Shown here: piece after piece, positions 16,687 to 25,591 of the stretch | Layout: each line of letters opens with the position of its first letter | How positions within the stretch are numbered: the first letter of the stretch is position 1 | Assembly: GCF_039537585.1 (NCBI RefSeq) | Contig: NZ_BAABAU010000003.1 | Coordinates: 347,939-411,938, forward strand | Reading direction: 5' to 3' | Origin: Frondihabitans peucedani | GTDB lineage: Bacteria; Actinomycetota; Actinomycetes; Actinomycetales; Microbacteriaceae | DNA: 64,000 nt | Notes under the pieces: model-generated | What the model was told of the DNA's origin: nothing | What the model saw: only the letters and a program-made list of their open reading frames with translations | The model's database searches: none | Program-made: the position numbers and the translations under genes

Positions 16687-18030
16687 TCAGGCGACTCGGC
16701 TCGTGCGGCTCTGGTCGGCGCTGTGGAGGCTCCGATCGGCCGCCCAGTAGGAGCCGTCCGGGAACGCGTACTCGTCGAGCGTCGAGTCGAACATCTCGGC
16801 GCTGTAGCCGGGTGCACCCGGCAGGCGGTAGGCGCCGTCCTCGACCACGCACGGCTCGACGAAGTGCTCGTGGAGGTGGTCGACGAACTCGGTGACGCGG
16901 CCCTCGAGGCTCCCGGAGACCGCGACGTAGTCGAAGATCGACAGGTGCTGCACGAGCTCGCAGAGGCCGACGCCCCCGGCGTGCGGACAGACCGGCACAC
17001 CGAACTTCTTCGCGAGCAGGTAGACGGCGAGGATCTCGTTGACGCTGCCCAGCCGGGCGGCGTCGAGCTGGCAGAAGTCGAGCGCCTCGGCCTGGAACAT
17101 CTGCTTGAACAGCACGCGGTTCATCCCGTGCTCCCCCGACGCGACGCCGATCGGGTGCACGGCGCGGCGGACGGCGGCGTGCCCGAGGACGTCGTCGGGG
17201 CTCGTCGGCTCCTCGATCCAGAGCGGCTTGAACTCCGCGAGCGAGCGCACCCAGTCGATCGCCTCCGGGACGTCCCAGACCTGGTTGGCGTCGATCATGA
17301 GGTCGGCGTCCCAGCCGATGACCTCCCGGGCGATCGCGAGCCGACGGAAGTCGTCCTGCCGGTTCGCGCCGACCTTCAGCTTGATGTGGCGGTAGCCGGC
17401 GTCGACGGCCTCCTGGCAGAGCCTCCGCAGCTTGTCGTCGGAGTAGCCGAGCCAGCCGGCGCTCGTCGTGTAGCAGGGGTACCCGGTCCGGTCGAGCTCG
17501 GCGATTCGCTCGGCCCTCGTCGGCTCCAGCTCGCGCAGGATCCCGAGGGCGTCGTCGCGGGTGAGGGCGTCGGAGAGGTAGCGGAGGTCGGCGGCGTCGA
17601 CGAGCTGCTCCGGGGTCATGTCGGTGAGGAGCCGCCAGAGCGGCTTGCCCCCGACGCGCGCCGCGAGGTCCCACACGGCGTTCATGACAGCGGCGAGCGC
17701 CAGGTGGATGACGCCCTTGTCAGGGCCGAGCCAGCGCAGCTGCGAGTCGCTCTGCAGCTCGCGGTAGATGCCGCCGAGGTCGCCGGTGATCTCCTCGACG
17801 CTCCTGCCGATGAGCGGGAGGGCCCGCTGGGCGGCCGCCGCGGTGCAGAGGTCGTTGCCCCGCCCGATGGTGAAGGTGAAGCCGAAGCCGGAGAGCGCAG
17901 GATCGTCGGTCCGCAGGACGACGTAGGCGGCCGAGTAGTCGCCGTCCTTGTTCATGGCGTCGGACCCGTCGGCCGACAGCGACGTCGGGAAGCGGACGTC
18001 GTGCGTCTCGACGGAGGTGATGGTGGTCAT
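16687..18030 (-). CDS. L-fuconate dehydratase, enolase superfamily
   Basis: 447 residues, matching the ~440-residue fuconate dehydratase family. Enolase-superfamily signatures are in order: KLKVGAN (acid/base Lys near 220), [11 protein letters not shown] and [10 protein letters not shown] (metal acids), SGEHGMNR (third metal ligand), and [10 protein letters not shown] (catalytic His near 350). The [21 protein letters not shown]-terminal block is also characteristic. It dehydrates L-fuconate to 2-keto-3-deoxy-L-fuconate. The start at 18030 forms an ATGA overlap with the aldo/keto reductase stop. This gene is the strongest single marker that the locus handles L-fucose. Confidence 0.92.
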   Translation of the reverse strand: MTTITSVETHDVRFPTSLSADGSDAMNKDGDYSAAYVVLRTDDPALSGFGFTFTIGRGNDLCTAAAAQRALPLIGRSVEEITGDLGGIYRELQSDSQLRWLGPDKGVIHLALAAVMNAVWDLAARVGGKPLWRLLTDMTPEQLVDAADLRYLSDALTRDDALGILRELEPTRAERIAELDRTGYPCYTTSAGWLGYSDDKLRRLCQEAVDAGYRHIKLKVGANRQDDFRRLAIAREVIGWDADLMIDANQVWDVPEAIDWVRSLAEFKPLWIEEPTSPDDVLGHAAVRRAVHPIGVASGEHGMNRVLFKQMFQAEALDFCQLDAARLGSVNEILAVYLLAKKFGVPVCPHAGGVGLCELVQHLSIFDYVAVSGSLEGRVTEFVDHLHEHFVEPCVVEDGAYRLPGAPGYSAEMFDSTLDEYAFPDGSYWAADRSLHSADQSRTSRVA

Positions 18031-19052
18031 GAGAGTCTCCCTGCGGAGGTCGGGGCGACCGGGGACCCGGTCGGGAGGGGGCGGATGAGCGAGCGCTCCT
18101 CGAGGTCGGTCCAGAGCGCGTCGGGCACGTCGACTGCGAAGCGCCGGATGTTCTCCTCGGCCTGGGCGCCGTTCCTCATGCCGAGGACGGTCGAGACGAC
18201 GGCGGGGTGTCGCCGCGGGAACGCCACGGCCGCCTCGGGGAGCGTGACGCCGTGCCGCTCGCACACGTCGGCGATGGCCCAGGCCCGCTCGACGATCTCG
18301 GGCGGGACGGTGTCGTAGTCGTACTTCGCGTCGCGCGGAGGCCGGTCGGTCGCCAGGACGCCGGAGTTGTAGGCTCCGGCGGCGACGATCCCGACGCCCC
18401 GGGCGAGCGCTGCCGGGAGGAGGTCGTCGAGGGCGCCCTGGTCGAGCAGGGAGAAGCGGCCGGCCAGCATGACGAGGTCGATGTCGGTCTCGCGGACGAA
18501 GCGGGCGGGCAGGGCCGACTGGTTCATCCCGGTGCCGATCGCGCCGACGACACCGCGGTCGCGGAGCTCGACGAGGGCGGGGATCGCCTCGGCGACGACC
18601 TGGTCGCCGAAGTCGTCGGGGTCGTGCACGTAGACGATGTCGACGCGGTCGAGGCCGAGCCGGTCGAGGCTCGACTCGAGCGAGCGCGTCACGCCCTCGG
18701 CGCTGAAGTCCCACTGCCGCTTGACCACGGCGGGCACGGCGAAGCCCTGGTCGTCCTGCGAGTCCTCGCCAGAGGGGTTCGGGACGAGGAGCTTGCCGAC
18801 CTTGGTCGAGATGGTGAACTCGGAGCGGTCGTGCTCGGAGAGGAGCTCGCCCAGCCGACGCTCGGAGAGCCCGAGGCCGTAGTGCGGCGCCGTGTCGAAG
18901 TACCGGACCCCCGCCTCCCACGCCGCCTCGAAGGCCTGCCGGACGTCGTCGTCGGTGGCCTCCCTGTAGAGATTGCCGAACTGCGCCGTGCCGAGGCCCA
19001 GCTCCGTCAGCCGGACCGCTTCGCCGCCTCGTCTCTGAGTGGTCGTCTTCAC
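18027..19052 (-). CDS. aldo/keto reductase, probable L-fucose dehydrogenase
   Basis: 341 residues, AKR TIM barrel with catalytic Asp/Tyr in YFDTAPHYG, Lys in ISTKVGK and His in VYVHDPDD. Enzymes of this AKR subgroup oxidise L-fucose, L-galactose or D-arabinose at C1. It heads the operon followed by fuconate dehydratase and lactonase. I chose GTG at 19052 because AGGAG lies six bases before it; an in-frame GTG at 19079 would place this site inside the gene. The perfect palindrome ATCATATGAT lies 30 bases upstream of this start. Confidence 0.85.
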   Translation of the reverse strand: MKTTTQRRGGEAVRLTELGLGTAQFGNLYREATDDDVRQAFEAAWEAGVRYFDTAPHYGLGLSERRLGELLSEHDRSEFTISTKVGKLLVPNPSGEDSQDDQGFAVPAVVKRQWDFSAEGVTRSLESSLDRLGLDRVDIVYVHDPDDFGDQVVAEAIPALVELRDRGVVGAIGTGMNQSALPARFVRETDIDLVMLAGRFSLLDQGALDDLLPAALARGVGIVAAGAYNSGVLATDRPPRDAKYDYDTVPPEIVERAWAIADVCERHGVTLPEAAVAFPRRHPAVVSTVLGMRNGAQAEENIRRFAVDVPDALWTDLEERSLIRPLPTGSPVAPTSAGRLS

Positions 19053-19081
19053 GTTCTTCTCCTGATCAAGCTCGTTCACGA

Positions 19082-19091
19082 ATCATATGAT
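19082..19091 (-). promoter_or_regulatory. candidate fucose-regulon operator, perfect palindrome
   Basis: ATCATATGAT is a perfect 10-base palindrome 30 bases before the chosen GTG of the L-fucose dehydrogenase gene. It differs from ATCAGATGAT at 12324 and 20499 by one base, and it contains a TATGAT that could serve as the -10 box. Confidence 0.6.
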
Positions 19092-19153
19092 CTATTCACA
19101 GCTTATCCGCTTCAATGTCGCCCCTGGTAGTCAGAAGACGCGAAAAGGTCCGG

Positions 19154-20407
19154 TCAATCACCGGACGCGAGGACGGTCTCCACCCGACGGACGGCGCGCT
19201 CGAGAGCCGGCCCGGCATCCTGCCCGCAGTTGACGACGTCGTCGACGAGGTGATTGAGAGCGTCGACCAGCAGAGGCAGGGCGGCGATCTGCGGAAGCGG
19301 CCGCGAGACGCGGTGCGCCTCCTCGAAGAGCGCGAAGGCCGGGGTGCGGGCCAGGAGCTCCGCGTCGCGCCAGGTGTCGAGACGGGTGCCGGAGGATCCT
19401 GCGCGGGTCGTCGCCCGGTCTCCCCGCGGCGACAGGCACTCGCGGATGACGCTCCAGGCCTCGTCGACGCGCCTGCTCCCCGCCGTGACGGCGAGCGCCC
19501 AGAACGCGTTCACGACCGGCGTCGGGGTGCCGTCGTCGGCCGTGGGAGCGAGGGCGGTGCCCACTCGACCGGCGACCCGGCTGCCGGGGCCCTGGGCCGC
19601 GTGGGCGTACCCGGCCCAGTTCATCATCAGCGCGACCCGGCCCTCGGCGAACGCCCTGCCGCTGCCGACGCTGTCGAGGGTGCGGGCGTCGGGCGGCACT
19701 GTCGGGTCGTCGACCGCGTGGCCGCGCAGCCAGGCGAGCGCGCCGAGCCCCGCAGCGCCTCCGAAGGCGGGGCGCAGGATCCCGGACCCGTCTCGCGCCA
19801 CGACGTCGCCGCCGCACACCCGCACCTGCGTCACGAAGTCGTAGACGTCGTTGTGCCCGTCGGGGGCGCCGGCGAGGACCGTGCCGAAGAGCCCCTCCTC
19901 GGGGCGGGTGAAGAAGCGGGCTTGCCGGTCGAAGTCCGACCAGGTGGCCGCCGGCGCGAGCTCGGTGCCGAAGCGCTCCCGGTAGGCGCGGCGCTCGGCC
20001 GGGTCGTCGAAGAGGTCGGTGCGGTAGACGAGCAGCGGCGGCCCGTCGTGGAACGGGAGGCCCCACACAGCAGCGCGCTCGGCCCGGGAGGGCGCGGCGT
20101 CCGCCGCGAAGGTCACGACGTCGACGAAGGCGTCCGACCAGGCGGCGGGCCAGCCCTCCGGCGGAGCGCCCGCGAGCAGGTCGTCGAGCGGTCTCAGTGC
20201 GCCGCGCGCCGCGAGCCTCGGAAGCCAGTCGGCCGGCACCAGGACCGCGTCGACGCTCCCGTCGACGCACACCGCCGTCTCGAACAGCTCGCGCTCCAGC
20301 GCGCCGATGCCCACCCAGCGCGCGTCGACCGCGGCCGGCTCGAGATCCTGCGCGGCCAGGGACGCCTCGAAGGTGTCGCCCGCGCGTCCGAGCAGGGTGA
20401 TCGTCAT
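19154..20407 (-). CDS. family-1 solute-binding-fold protein without signal peptide
   Basis: 417 residues resembling sugar ABC binding proteins (VWGLPFHDGPPLLVYRTDLF, then TWSDFDRQARFF, then FAEGRVALMMNWAGY) but starting directly MTITLLGRAGDTFEASLAA, with no hydrophobic leader, Tat motif or lipobox. The ATG at 20407 has AGGAG at good spacing. No transporter permease adjoins it. It lies between the dehydrogenase/dehydratase operon and the divergent alcohol dehydrogenase. As seen, it should remain cytoplasmic. A missed upstream start is the main alternative, but no hydrophobic stretch is encoded in frame just upstream. The role, perhaps ligand sensing or sequestration, is unknown. Confidence 0.8.
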   Translation of the reverse strand: MTITLLGRAGDTFEASLAAQDLEPAAVDARWVGIGALERELFETAVCVDGSVDAVLVPADWLPRLAARGALRPLDDLLAGAPPEGWPAAWSDAFVDVVTFAADAAPSRAERAAVWGLPFHDGPPLLVYRTDLFDDPAERRAYRERFGTELAPAATWSDFDRQARFFTRPEEGLFGTVLAGAPDGHNDVYDFVTQVRVCGGDVVARDGSGILRPAFGGAAGLGALAWLRGHAVDDPTVPPDARTLDSVGSGRAFAEGRVALMMNWAGYAHAAQGPGSRVAGRVGTALAPTADDGTPTPVVNAFWALAVTAGSRRVDEAWSVIRECLSPRGDRATTRAGSSGTRLDTWRDAELLARTPAFALFEEAHRVSRPLPQIAALPLLVDALNHLVDDVVNCGQDAGPALERAVRRVETVLASGD

Positions 20408-20479
20408 CCTGCGCTCCTCTCCACTGCTGGTACTCGTCAGACCTTAGCCACTGGTAGGCCTCGCGTGCGGCCCGTCGAC

Positions 20480-20508
20480 TTGAAATTACGCGGCAGTCAT
20501 CAGATGAT
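20480..20508 (+). promoter_or_regulatory. promoter of the alcohol dehydrogenase operon with overlapping operator
   Basis: TTGAAA (20480-20485), a 17-base spacer and GATGAT (20503-20508) form a plausible promoter. The candidate operator TCATCAGATGAT covers 20497-20508 and so overlaps the -10 box. The gene starts at 20537, after AAGGAG. Confidence 0.6.
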
Positions 20509-20536
20509 TGGGTCAACAACGTCGAAGGAGACAGGC

Positions 20537-21565
20537 ATGCGCAGCGCCGCCTACGTGGGAGACCAGCGAATCGCGATCCAGACCTCGGAGCCGCAGGATC
20601 CCGCGCCCGGCCAGGTGCGCCTCCGCGTCGCGTACACCGGCCTCTGCGGCACCGACCTGCACATCCTGCACGGGGCAATGGATGCGCGGGTCGAGCTCCC
20701 GGCGGTCATCGGGCACGAGATGTCGGGCACCATCGACGCCCTCGGCGACGGCGTCGACGGCTGGAGCGTCGGCGACCCCGTGACCGTGATGCCGCTGGCC
20801 TGGGACGGGACCTGCCCCGCCTGCCTCGCCGGCAACGAGCACATCTGCCAGAACCTCGACTTCATCGGCATCGACTCCCCCGGCAGCCTGCAGCCGCTCT
20901 GGAACGTGCCCGCGTCGGTCCTCGTGGCTCTGCCGGAGGGGCTCAGCCTCACCCACGCGGCCCTCGTCGAGCCGGTCGCCGTGTCGGTGCACGACGTCCG
21001 CCGGTCGCAGCTGGCTCCCGGCGAGAAGGCCGTCGTCATCGGCGGCGGGCCGATCGGCGTGCTGATCGCGACCACGGCCCGCGAGTTCGGCGGTGACGTC
21101 GTCGTCGTCGAGATCGACCCCGGCCGACGGCAGGCCGTCGCCGACCTCGGCTTCACCACCCTCGACCCGACCGCAGACGACCAGGTCGCCTGGGTGGAGG
21201 AGTGGACCGGCGGAGCAGGAGCCGACGTCGTCTTCGAAGTGTCGGGCGCCGCCGCCGCCGTGCTCGGGGCGACCGCCCTCTGCAAGGTGCGCGGACGCCT
21301 CGTCGTGGTCGCGATCCACCCCGAGCCCCGCCCCATCGACCTCCAGCGCCTCTTCTGGCGCGAGCTCACGATCATCGGCGCCCGCGTCTACCAGCGGCAG
21401 GACTTCGAGACGGCCGTCGACCTCGTCGCCCGCGGCGTCATCCCGGCCGACCTGCTCATCACGAGCGTGGTGCCGCTCGACCGCACCGCCGACGCATTCG
21501 CGGAGCTCGGCGCCGGGCGCGCCATGAAGATCCTCGTCGACGTGCAGTCCGGAGCCGACGCTTGA
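20537..21565 (+). CDS. zinc-dependent medium-chain alcohol/sugar dehydrogenase
   Basis: 342 residues. The GroES-like N-terminal domain has the catalytic zinc ligands in GLCGTD and GHEMSG. The Rossmann domain carries GGGPIGVLIA near residue 175. The structural zinc loop is atypical: Asp90, Cys93, Cys96 and Cys104 stand where most relatives have four Cys. It is similar to threonine/idonate/sorbitol-type dehydrogenases. AAGGAG precedes the ATG at 20537. TTGA-coupled to the KduD-like SDR and preceded by a fucose-type operator, so it probably belongs to the regulon. The substrate, perhaps a related sugar or sugar acid, cannot be read from sequence. Confidence 0.85.
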   Translation: MRSAAYVGDQRIAIQTSEPQDPAPGQVRLRVAYTGLCGTDLHILHGAMDARVELPAVIGHEMSGTIDALGDGVDGWSVGDPVTVMPLAWDGTCPACLAGNEHICQNLDFIGIDSPGSLQPLWNVPASVLVALPEGLSLTHAALVEPVAVSVHDVRRSQLAPGEKAVVIGGGPIGVLIATTAREFGGDVVVVEIDPGRRQAVADLGFTTLDPTADDQVAWVEEWTGGAGADVVFEVSGAAAAVLGATALCKVRGRLVVVAIHPEPRPIDLQRLFWRELTIIGARVYQRQDFETAVDLVARGVIPADLLITSVVPLDRTADAFAELGAGRAMKILVDVQSGADA

Positions 21566-22344
21566 GCGGGTCGCTCGACGTCAGCGGGATGTTCGACCTC
21601 ACCGGCCGCACCGCCCTCGTCACCGGCTGCAGTCGCGGCCTCGGACTCGCCATGGCCGCTGCCCTCGCGAGCGCCGGAGCCGACATCGTGGGCGTCAGCG
21701 CGACCCTGGCCGCCGAGGGAAGCGAGGCGGAGCGCCGCGTCCGGGCGACCGGCAGGAGCTTCGAGGGCCACGCCGTCGACTTCGCCGACCGCGACGCCGT
21801 CCTGCGCTTCGCCCGCACCGTCACGGAGGGCGACCGCGCCATCGACATCCTGATCGACAACGCCGGCACAATCGAGCGCCACCCGGCCGAGGAGCACCCC
21901 CTCGACGCCTGGGACCGTCTCGTGCAGGTCAACCTGTCGAACCAGTTCGCCCTCACGCAGGCGGTCGCGCCCGGCATGCTGGCCCGCGGCTGGGGCCGCG
22001 TCGTGTTCACCGCGTCGATGCTGAGCTTCCAGGGCGGGCGGAACGTCTCCGGCTACACGGCGACCAAGTCGGCGATCGCGGGCCTCACGAAGTCGCTCTC
22101 GAACGAGTGGTCGGGCCGGGGCGTGACGGTCAACGCGATCGCCCCCGGCTACTTCCGGACCGACAACACGCAGGCGCTGCAAGACGATCCCGACCGCGCC
22201 GCCGGGATCCTGGGCAGGATCCCGGCCGGACGCTGGGGCGAGCCCGACGACCTGGCCGGCGCGGTGGTGTTCCTCGCCTCCGACGCCGCCGCCTACGTCA
22301 CCGGGGTGACCCTGCCCGTCGACGGGGGCTGGCTCGCGTCCTGA
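21562..22344 (+). CDS. SDR oxidoreductase, KduD-like
   Basis: 260 residues. FDLTGRTALVTGCSRGLG at the N-terminus closely follows KduD (2-dehydro-3-deoxy-gluconate 5-dehydrogenase). NNAG is replaced by DNAG. The catalytic Ser is in FTASMLSF, and YTATK follows. The TTG start at 21562 overlaps the dehydrogenase stop as TTGA, and GGAG lies upstream; an ATG nine codons later has no ribosome site. It may oxidise a 3-deoxy-2-keto acid, either as a second route for the fucose intermediate or for a related sugar acid. That choice is inference. Confidence 0.82.
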   Translation: MSGSLDVSGMFDLTGRTALVTGCSRGLGLAMAAALASAGADIVGVSATLAAEGSEAERRVRATGRSFEGHAVDFADRDAVLRFARTVTEGDRAIDILIDNAGTIERHPAEEHPLDAWDRLVQVNLSNQFALTQAVAPGMLARGWGRVVFTASMLSFQGGRNVSGYTATKSAIAGLTKSLSNEWSGRGVTVNAIAPGYFRTDNTQALQDDPDRAAGILGRIPAGRWGEPDDLAGAVVFLASDAAAYVTGVTLPVDGGWLAS

Positions 22345-22660
22345 GAGCGGGCAGGCCGCCCTCCTGAGCGGGGCGGGCAGCGCCGGGAGGACGCAGGGCA
22401 GAAATACCCGCTCGACAGCGGTTCCGGGAGGGAGTAGCTTCGGGGCCGTTCGAGGAACCCCCGAGTTCCTCCCGGCTCCCAGCTCGCCCGCTCTTCCGGC
22501 GACCGGCGCCCACCCCTCTCAAGAACTGTGACCCGTTCCCACCCGAACACCGCTCGCACCTCCACCCGCGACACCGGTGCCTCGACGAGGAGGCTCCGAG
22601 CGTGTCCAGGGCCGTCCGCTGTGCCCGCTCGCGCGTCGCCTCCCCCTCTGGAGCACAGCC
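22345..22660. other. 316-base gene-free interval before the peroxidase gene
   Basis: This interval separates the sugar locus from the peroxidase/patatin pair. It contains short GC-rich inverted repeats (GGAACCCCCGAGTTCC near 22455) and presumably the peroxidase promoter. An in-frame extension of the peroxidase reaches into it, but GGAG before the ATG at 22661 and loss of family similarity argue against an earlier start. Confidence 0.4.
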
Positions 22661-24403
22661 ATGCCCATCACCGCCCACCGCTCGACCAGCGTCAATCCCG
22701 CCCACTCGCACGGAGGAGGTGTGCGCGGCGACGCCGTGCCGCACCGGTCCGCGCAGTTCACCGGCCGCTTCGGCCGCCTGTTCCGCGACCTGCCGCCGGC
22801 CGACTGGCCGGACGCGGCCCTCCGCGCACTGGGCCTCGCGATGACGGCCGCGCCCGAGACCGATCCTGCCGATCCGACGATGCCGGCCGCAGCTCCCGAG
22901 ACCGACGAGATCCTGCAGGACGACGAGGAGAACTCCGGCATCCCCGCCGGCTACACGTACTTCGGCCAGTTCGTCGACCACGACATCACCTTCGATCCTG
23001 CGTCGACCCTCATGAAGCTGAACGACCCGGAGGCGCTGGTCGACTTCCGGACCCCGAGGCTCGATCTCGACAGCCTCTACGGTCGCGGGCCCGACGACCA
23101 GCCGTACCTGTTCGTCGGCAAGAAGTTCCGGCTCGGACGCCCGCTCACGGAGGGGGTCGGCTCGGGGCCCTCGCACGCTCGCGGCCACGCCGTGAATCTC
23201 CGCGACCTGCCCCGGTACGAGGACGTCGAAGACCCCTCGCTCCCCAAGCGCGCGCTGATCGGCGACAAGCGCAACGACGAGAACGTCATCGTGTCGCAGC
23301 TGCAGGCGTCGTTCCTGCAGTTCCACAACCGGCTGGTCGACGTGCACCCGGAGTCGACCTTCGCCGAGATCCAGCAGCTCGTGCGCTGGCACTACCAGTG
23401 GCTGGTGCTCAACGACTTCCTGGTGCGGATCTGCGGACGCGAGATCGTCGACGAGCTCCTGCCGCACCGCCTCGAGCGGAAGCCCGCTGAGCAGAAGCGG
23501 CCCCGGCTGTCGTACTACCACTGGCGGAACGACCCGTTCATGCCGATCGAGTTCTCGGTCGCCGCCTACCGCTTCGGGCACTCGATGGTCCGGCCCGTGT
23601 ACCGGCTGAACACCGTCCTCGACGGCGGGGCGGATCCGCTCGCGGCGACCGAGCACGAGCGCGAGATCGGCCTCGCCGGGCGGTTCTTCATCTTCGCCGG
23701 CGTCACGACCCGCGGCCTCGACGGGTTCGACGCCTTCCCCTCCCCCTGGGCCGTCGACTGGAGCCTCTTCTTCGACATCCCGGGCATCGCTACGGTGGGC
23801 GGAACCCAGCGGGTACAGCCGTCGTACAAGATCGACACCGTCCTCACCGACCCGCTCGGCTTCCTGCCGGAGTTCTCCACCCGCCGGCCGCCGGCCGCTG
23901 CGCCGATGACGGTCGAGCGCCTGCACGCCGAGCCCGTGGACGCGCAGGCGGATCCTGCGAACCTCGCCGTCCGGAACCTCCTCCGCGGCAAGAACCTCCG
24001 CCTGCCGAGCGGACAGGCCGTGGCCGACGCGCTCGGCATCCCGAGGATCCCCGACGACCAGCTCGTCGTCGGCAAGGCCACGCTCGGCGCCTCGTCCGAC
24101 GATCCGGTCTTGCTGACCGACCTCGACCCGTCGTTCGCCGGCAACGCACCCCTCTGGTACTACGTGCTCGCCGAGGCGCAGGTCGACTGGCTGAAGCGGG
24201 CCAAGGCTGCCGGGAGCCGCCGCGATGCCGAGCCGGTGCGGCTCGGACCGGTCGGACGCAGGATCGTCGCCGAGACCCTCGTCGGACTGGTCGCGGGCGA
24301 CGGCATGTCGTACCTCAACCAGTCGCCGAACTTCGAGCCCGTCGTCGACGGCCGGCGCCTCGACACGGTCGGCGCCCTCCTCGCGTTCGCGGTGCGACCG
24401 TGA
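22661..24403 (+). CDS. animal-type haem peroxidase (peroxidase-cyclooxygenase superfamily)
   Basis: 580 residues. The distal His107 lies in YTYFGQFVDHDITF together with the calcium-site Asp108, and the proximal haem His307 in AYRFGHSMVRP. No signal peptide is visible, unlike eukaryotic peroxidases. Bacterial members include peroxicins, fatty-acid dioxygenase-like enzymes and haem peroxidases of unknown substrate. The stop overlaps the patatin start (GTGA), so a lipase that frees fatty acids is made with it. That pairing suggests lipid peroxidation or oxylipin-type chemistry, as inference. Two Asp-Pro-Ala codon triplets match the dispersed 9-mer (22994, 23951). Confidence 0.85.
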   Translation: MPITAHRSTSVNPAHSHGGGVRGDAVPHRSAQFTGRFGRLFRDLPPADWPDAALRALGLAMTAAPETDPADPTMPAAAPETDEILQDDEENSGIPAGYTYFGQFVDHDITFDPASTLMKLNDPEALVDFRTPRLDLDSLYGRGPDDQPYLFVGKKFRLGRPLTEGVGSGPSHARGHAVNLRDLPRYEDVEDPSLPKRALIGDKRNDENVIVSQLQASFLQFHNRLVDVHPESTFAEIQQLVRWHYQWLVLNDFLVRICGREIVDELLPHRLERKPAEQKRPRLSYYHWRNDPFMPIEFSVAAYRFGHSMVRPVYRLNTVLDGGADPLAATEHEREIGLAGRFFIFAGVTTRGLDGFDAFPSPWAVDWSLFFDIPGIATVGGTQRVQPSYKIDTVLTDPLGFLPEFSTRRPPAAAPMTVERLHAEPVDAQADPANLAVRNLLRGKNLRLPSGQAVADALGIPRIPDDQLVVGKATLGASSDDPVLLTDLDPSFAGNAPLWYYVLAEAQVDWLKRAKAAGSRRDAEPVRLGPVGRRIVAETLVGLVAGDGMSYLNQSPNFEPVVDGRRLDTVGALLAFAVRP

Positions 24404-25503
24404 CGCTCACCGACGGGACGCAGGATGCCACGGGCCACCTCCCCGACATCGAGCGGCAGGCCCTGACGCGCGGTGCCGACCTCGTGCTCGAGGGCGGCGG
24501 CGTGAAGGGCATCGGGCTCGCCGGCGCCGTCATCACCCTCGCCGACGCCGGGTACGTGTTCCCGCGCGTGGGCGGGACCTCGGCCGGGGCGATCGTCGCC
24601 TGCCTCGTGGCCGCGTACCAGACCCGCAAGGTGCCCCTGTCGCAGATCCGGCGCGACATGGAGGAGCTCGACTACACCCGCTTCCGCGACCAGAGCCGGT
24701 TCCAGCGCACCTTCGGGCACGTCGGCCGGGCGGCGTCGCTGCTCGCCCACCAGGGCGTCTACCGGACCGACTACCTCGCCTCCTGGCTCGCCGGCAAGCT
24801 CGACCCGCTCGGCATCCGGACCTTCCGCGACCTCAGGATCGACGGCGACACCGGCACCGGCCTCCCGCCCGAGCGCCGCTACCGGCTCGTCGTCCACACC
24901 TCCGACCTCTCCCGGAAGTGCCTGGTGCGGCTGCCGTGGGACCTCCCGAAGTACCTCCTGCCGGAGACGGCCAGCGAGGAGTCGAGGCTCGCCGCCATCG
25001 ACGGCTACCGGGTCGTCGACGCGGTGCGCGCGTCGATGTCGATCCCCTGGTTCTTCCGCCCCTTCACGCAGTCGTCCGACGCCGGGAGCTGCACCTGGGT
25101 CGACGGCGGGCTGCTGCAGAACTTCCCGATCACGGTGTTCAACCGCAACGACGGCAGGCTCGACCGCTGGCCCACCTTCGGCGTCAAGCTGTCGGGACGG
25201 CCCCGGCCGACTCAGAAGGAGCGGGCGGTGCTCGGGAACATCGCCGAGCTCAGAGCGGTCGCCGCGACAGCCCTCGGGCAGTGGAACCGCTACTCGCTCT
25301 CCGACTCGGGTGTCGACGACCGCACCGTCTGGGTCGACACCGACGACGTCTCCGCGACCGACTTCGGCATCTCGAGAGACGTCCAGGAGCGGCTCTACGC
25401 GAACGGCGTCGACGCGGCCCGGACCTTCATCACCCAGTGGGAGGAGGCGAAGAGGCGGAAGGACGCGGCGGTGCTCGCCGAGGCTCGGGCGAGGCTCGGG
25501 TAG
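24400..25503 (+). CDS. patatin-like phospholipase
   Basis: 367 residues. It has the patatin oxyanion loop LEGGGVKGIGLAGA, the nucleophile elbow GGTSAG (Ser61) and the catalytic Asp235 in the DGG motif, so the Ser-Asp dyad is complete. No signal peptide or membrane helix is present, so it acts in the cytoplasm on membrane lipids or acyl esters. GTG start overlapping the haem peroxidase stop. The C-terminal 90 residues are helical and charged. Function as an acyl hydrolase is secure at family level; whether its product feeds the peroxidase is a hypothesis. Confidence 0.88.
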   Translation: MTLTDGTQDATGHLPDIERQALTRGADLVLEGGGVKGIGLAGAVITLADAGYVFPRVGGTSAGAIVACLVAAYQTRKVPLSQIRRDMEELDYTRFRDQSRFQRTFGHVGRAASLLAHQGVYRTDYLASWLAGKLDPLGIRTFRDLRIDGDTGTGLPPERRYRLVVHTSDLSRKCLVRLPWDLPKYLLPETASEESRLAAIDGYRVVDAVRASMSIPWFFRPFTQSSDAGSCTWVDGGLLQNFPITVFNRNDGRLDRWPTFGVKLSGRPRPTQKERAVLGNIAELRAVAATALGQWNRYSLSDSGVDDRTVWVDTDDVSATDFGISRDVQERLYANGVDAARTFITQWEEAKRRKDAAVLAEARARLG

Positions 25504-25591
25504 TCCTGCCCGGTCGCGGTCGCGCTGTCGGCGCCGCCGCGGCCCCGGTGTCGGCCGCACCCCCTGCTGCGGTCGGTGCCGACCCGGCATG

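Noticed and set aside
19115..20536. 5' extension of the alcohol dehydrogenase covering the solute-binding-like gene
   Set aside because: Antisense to a well-supported gene. The dehydrogenase fold begins at the ATG at 20537, which has a strong AAGGAG.
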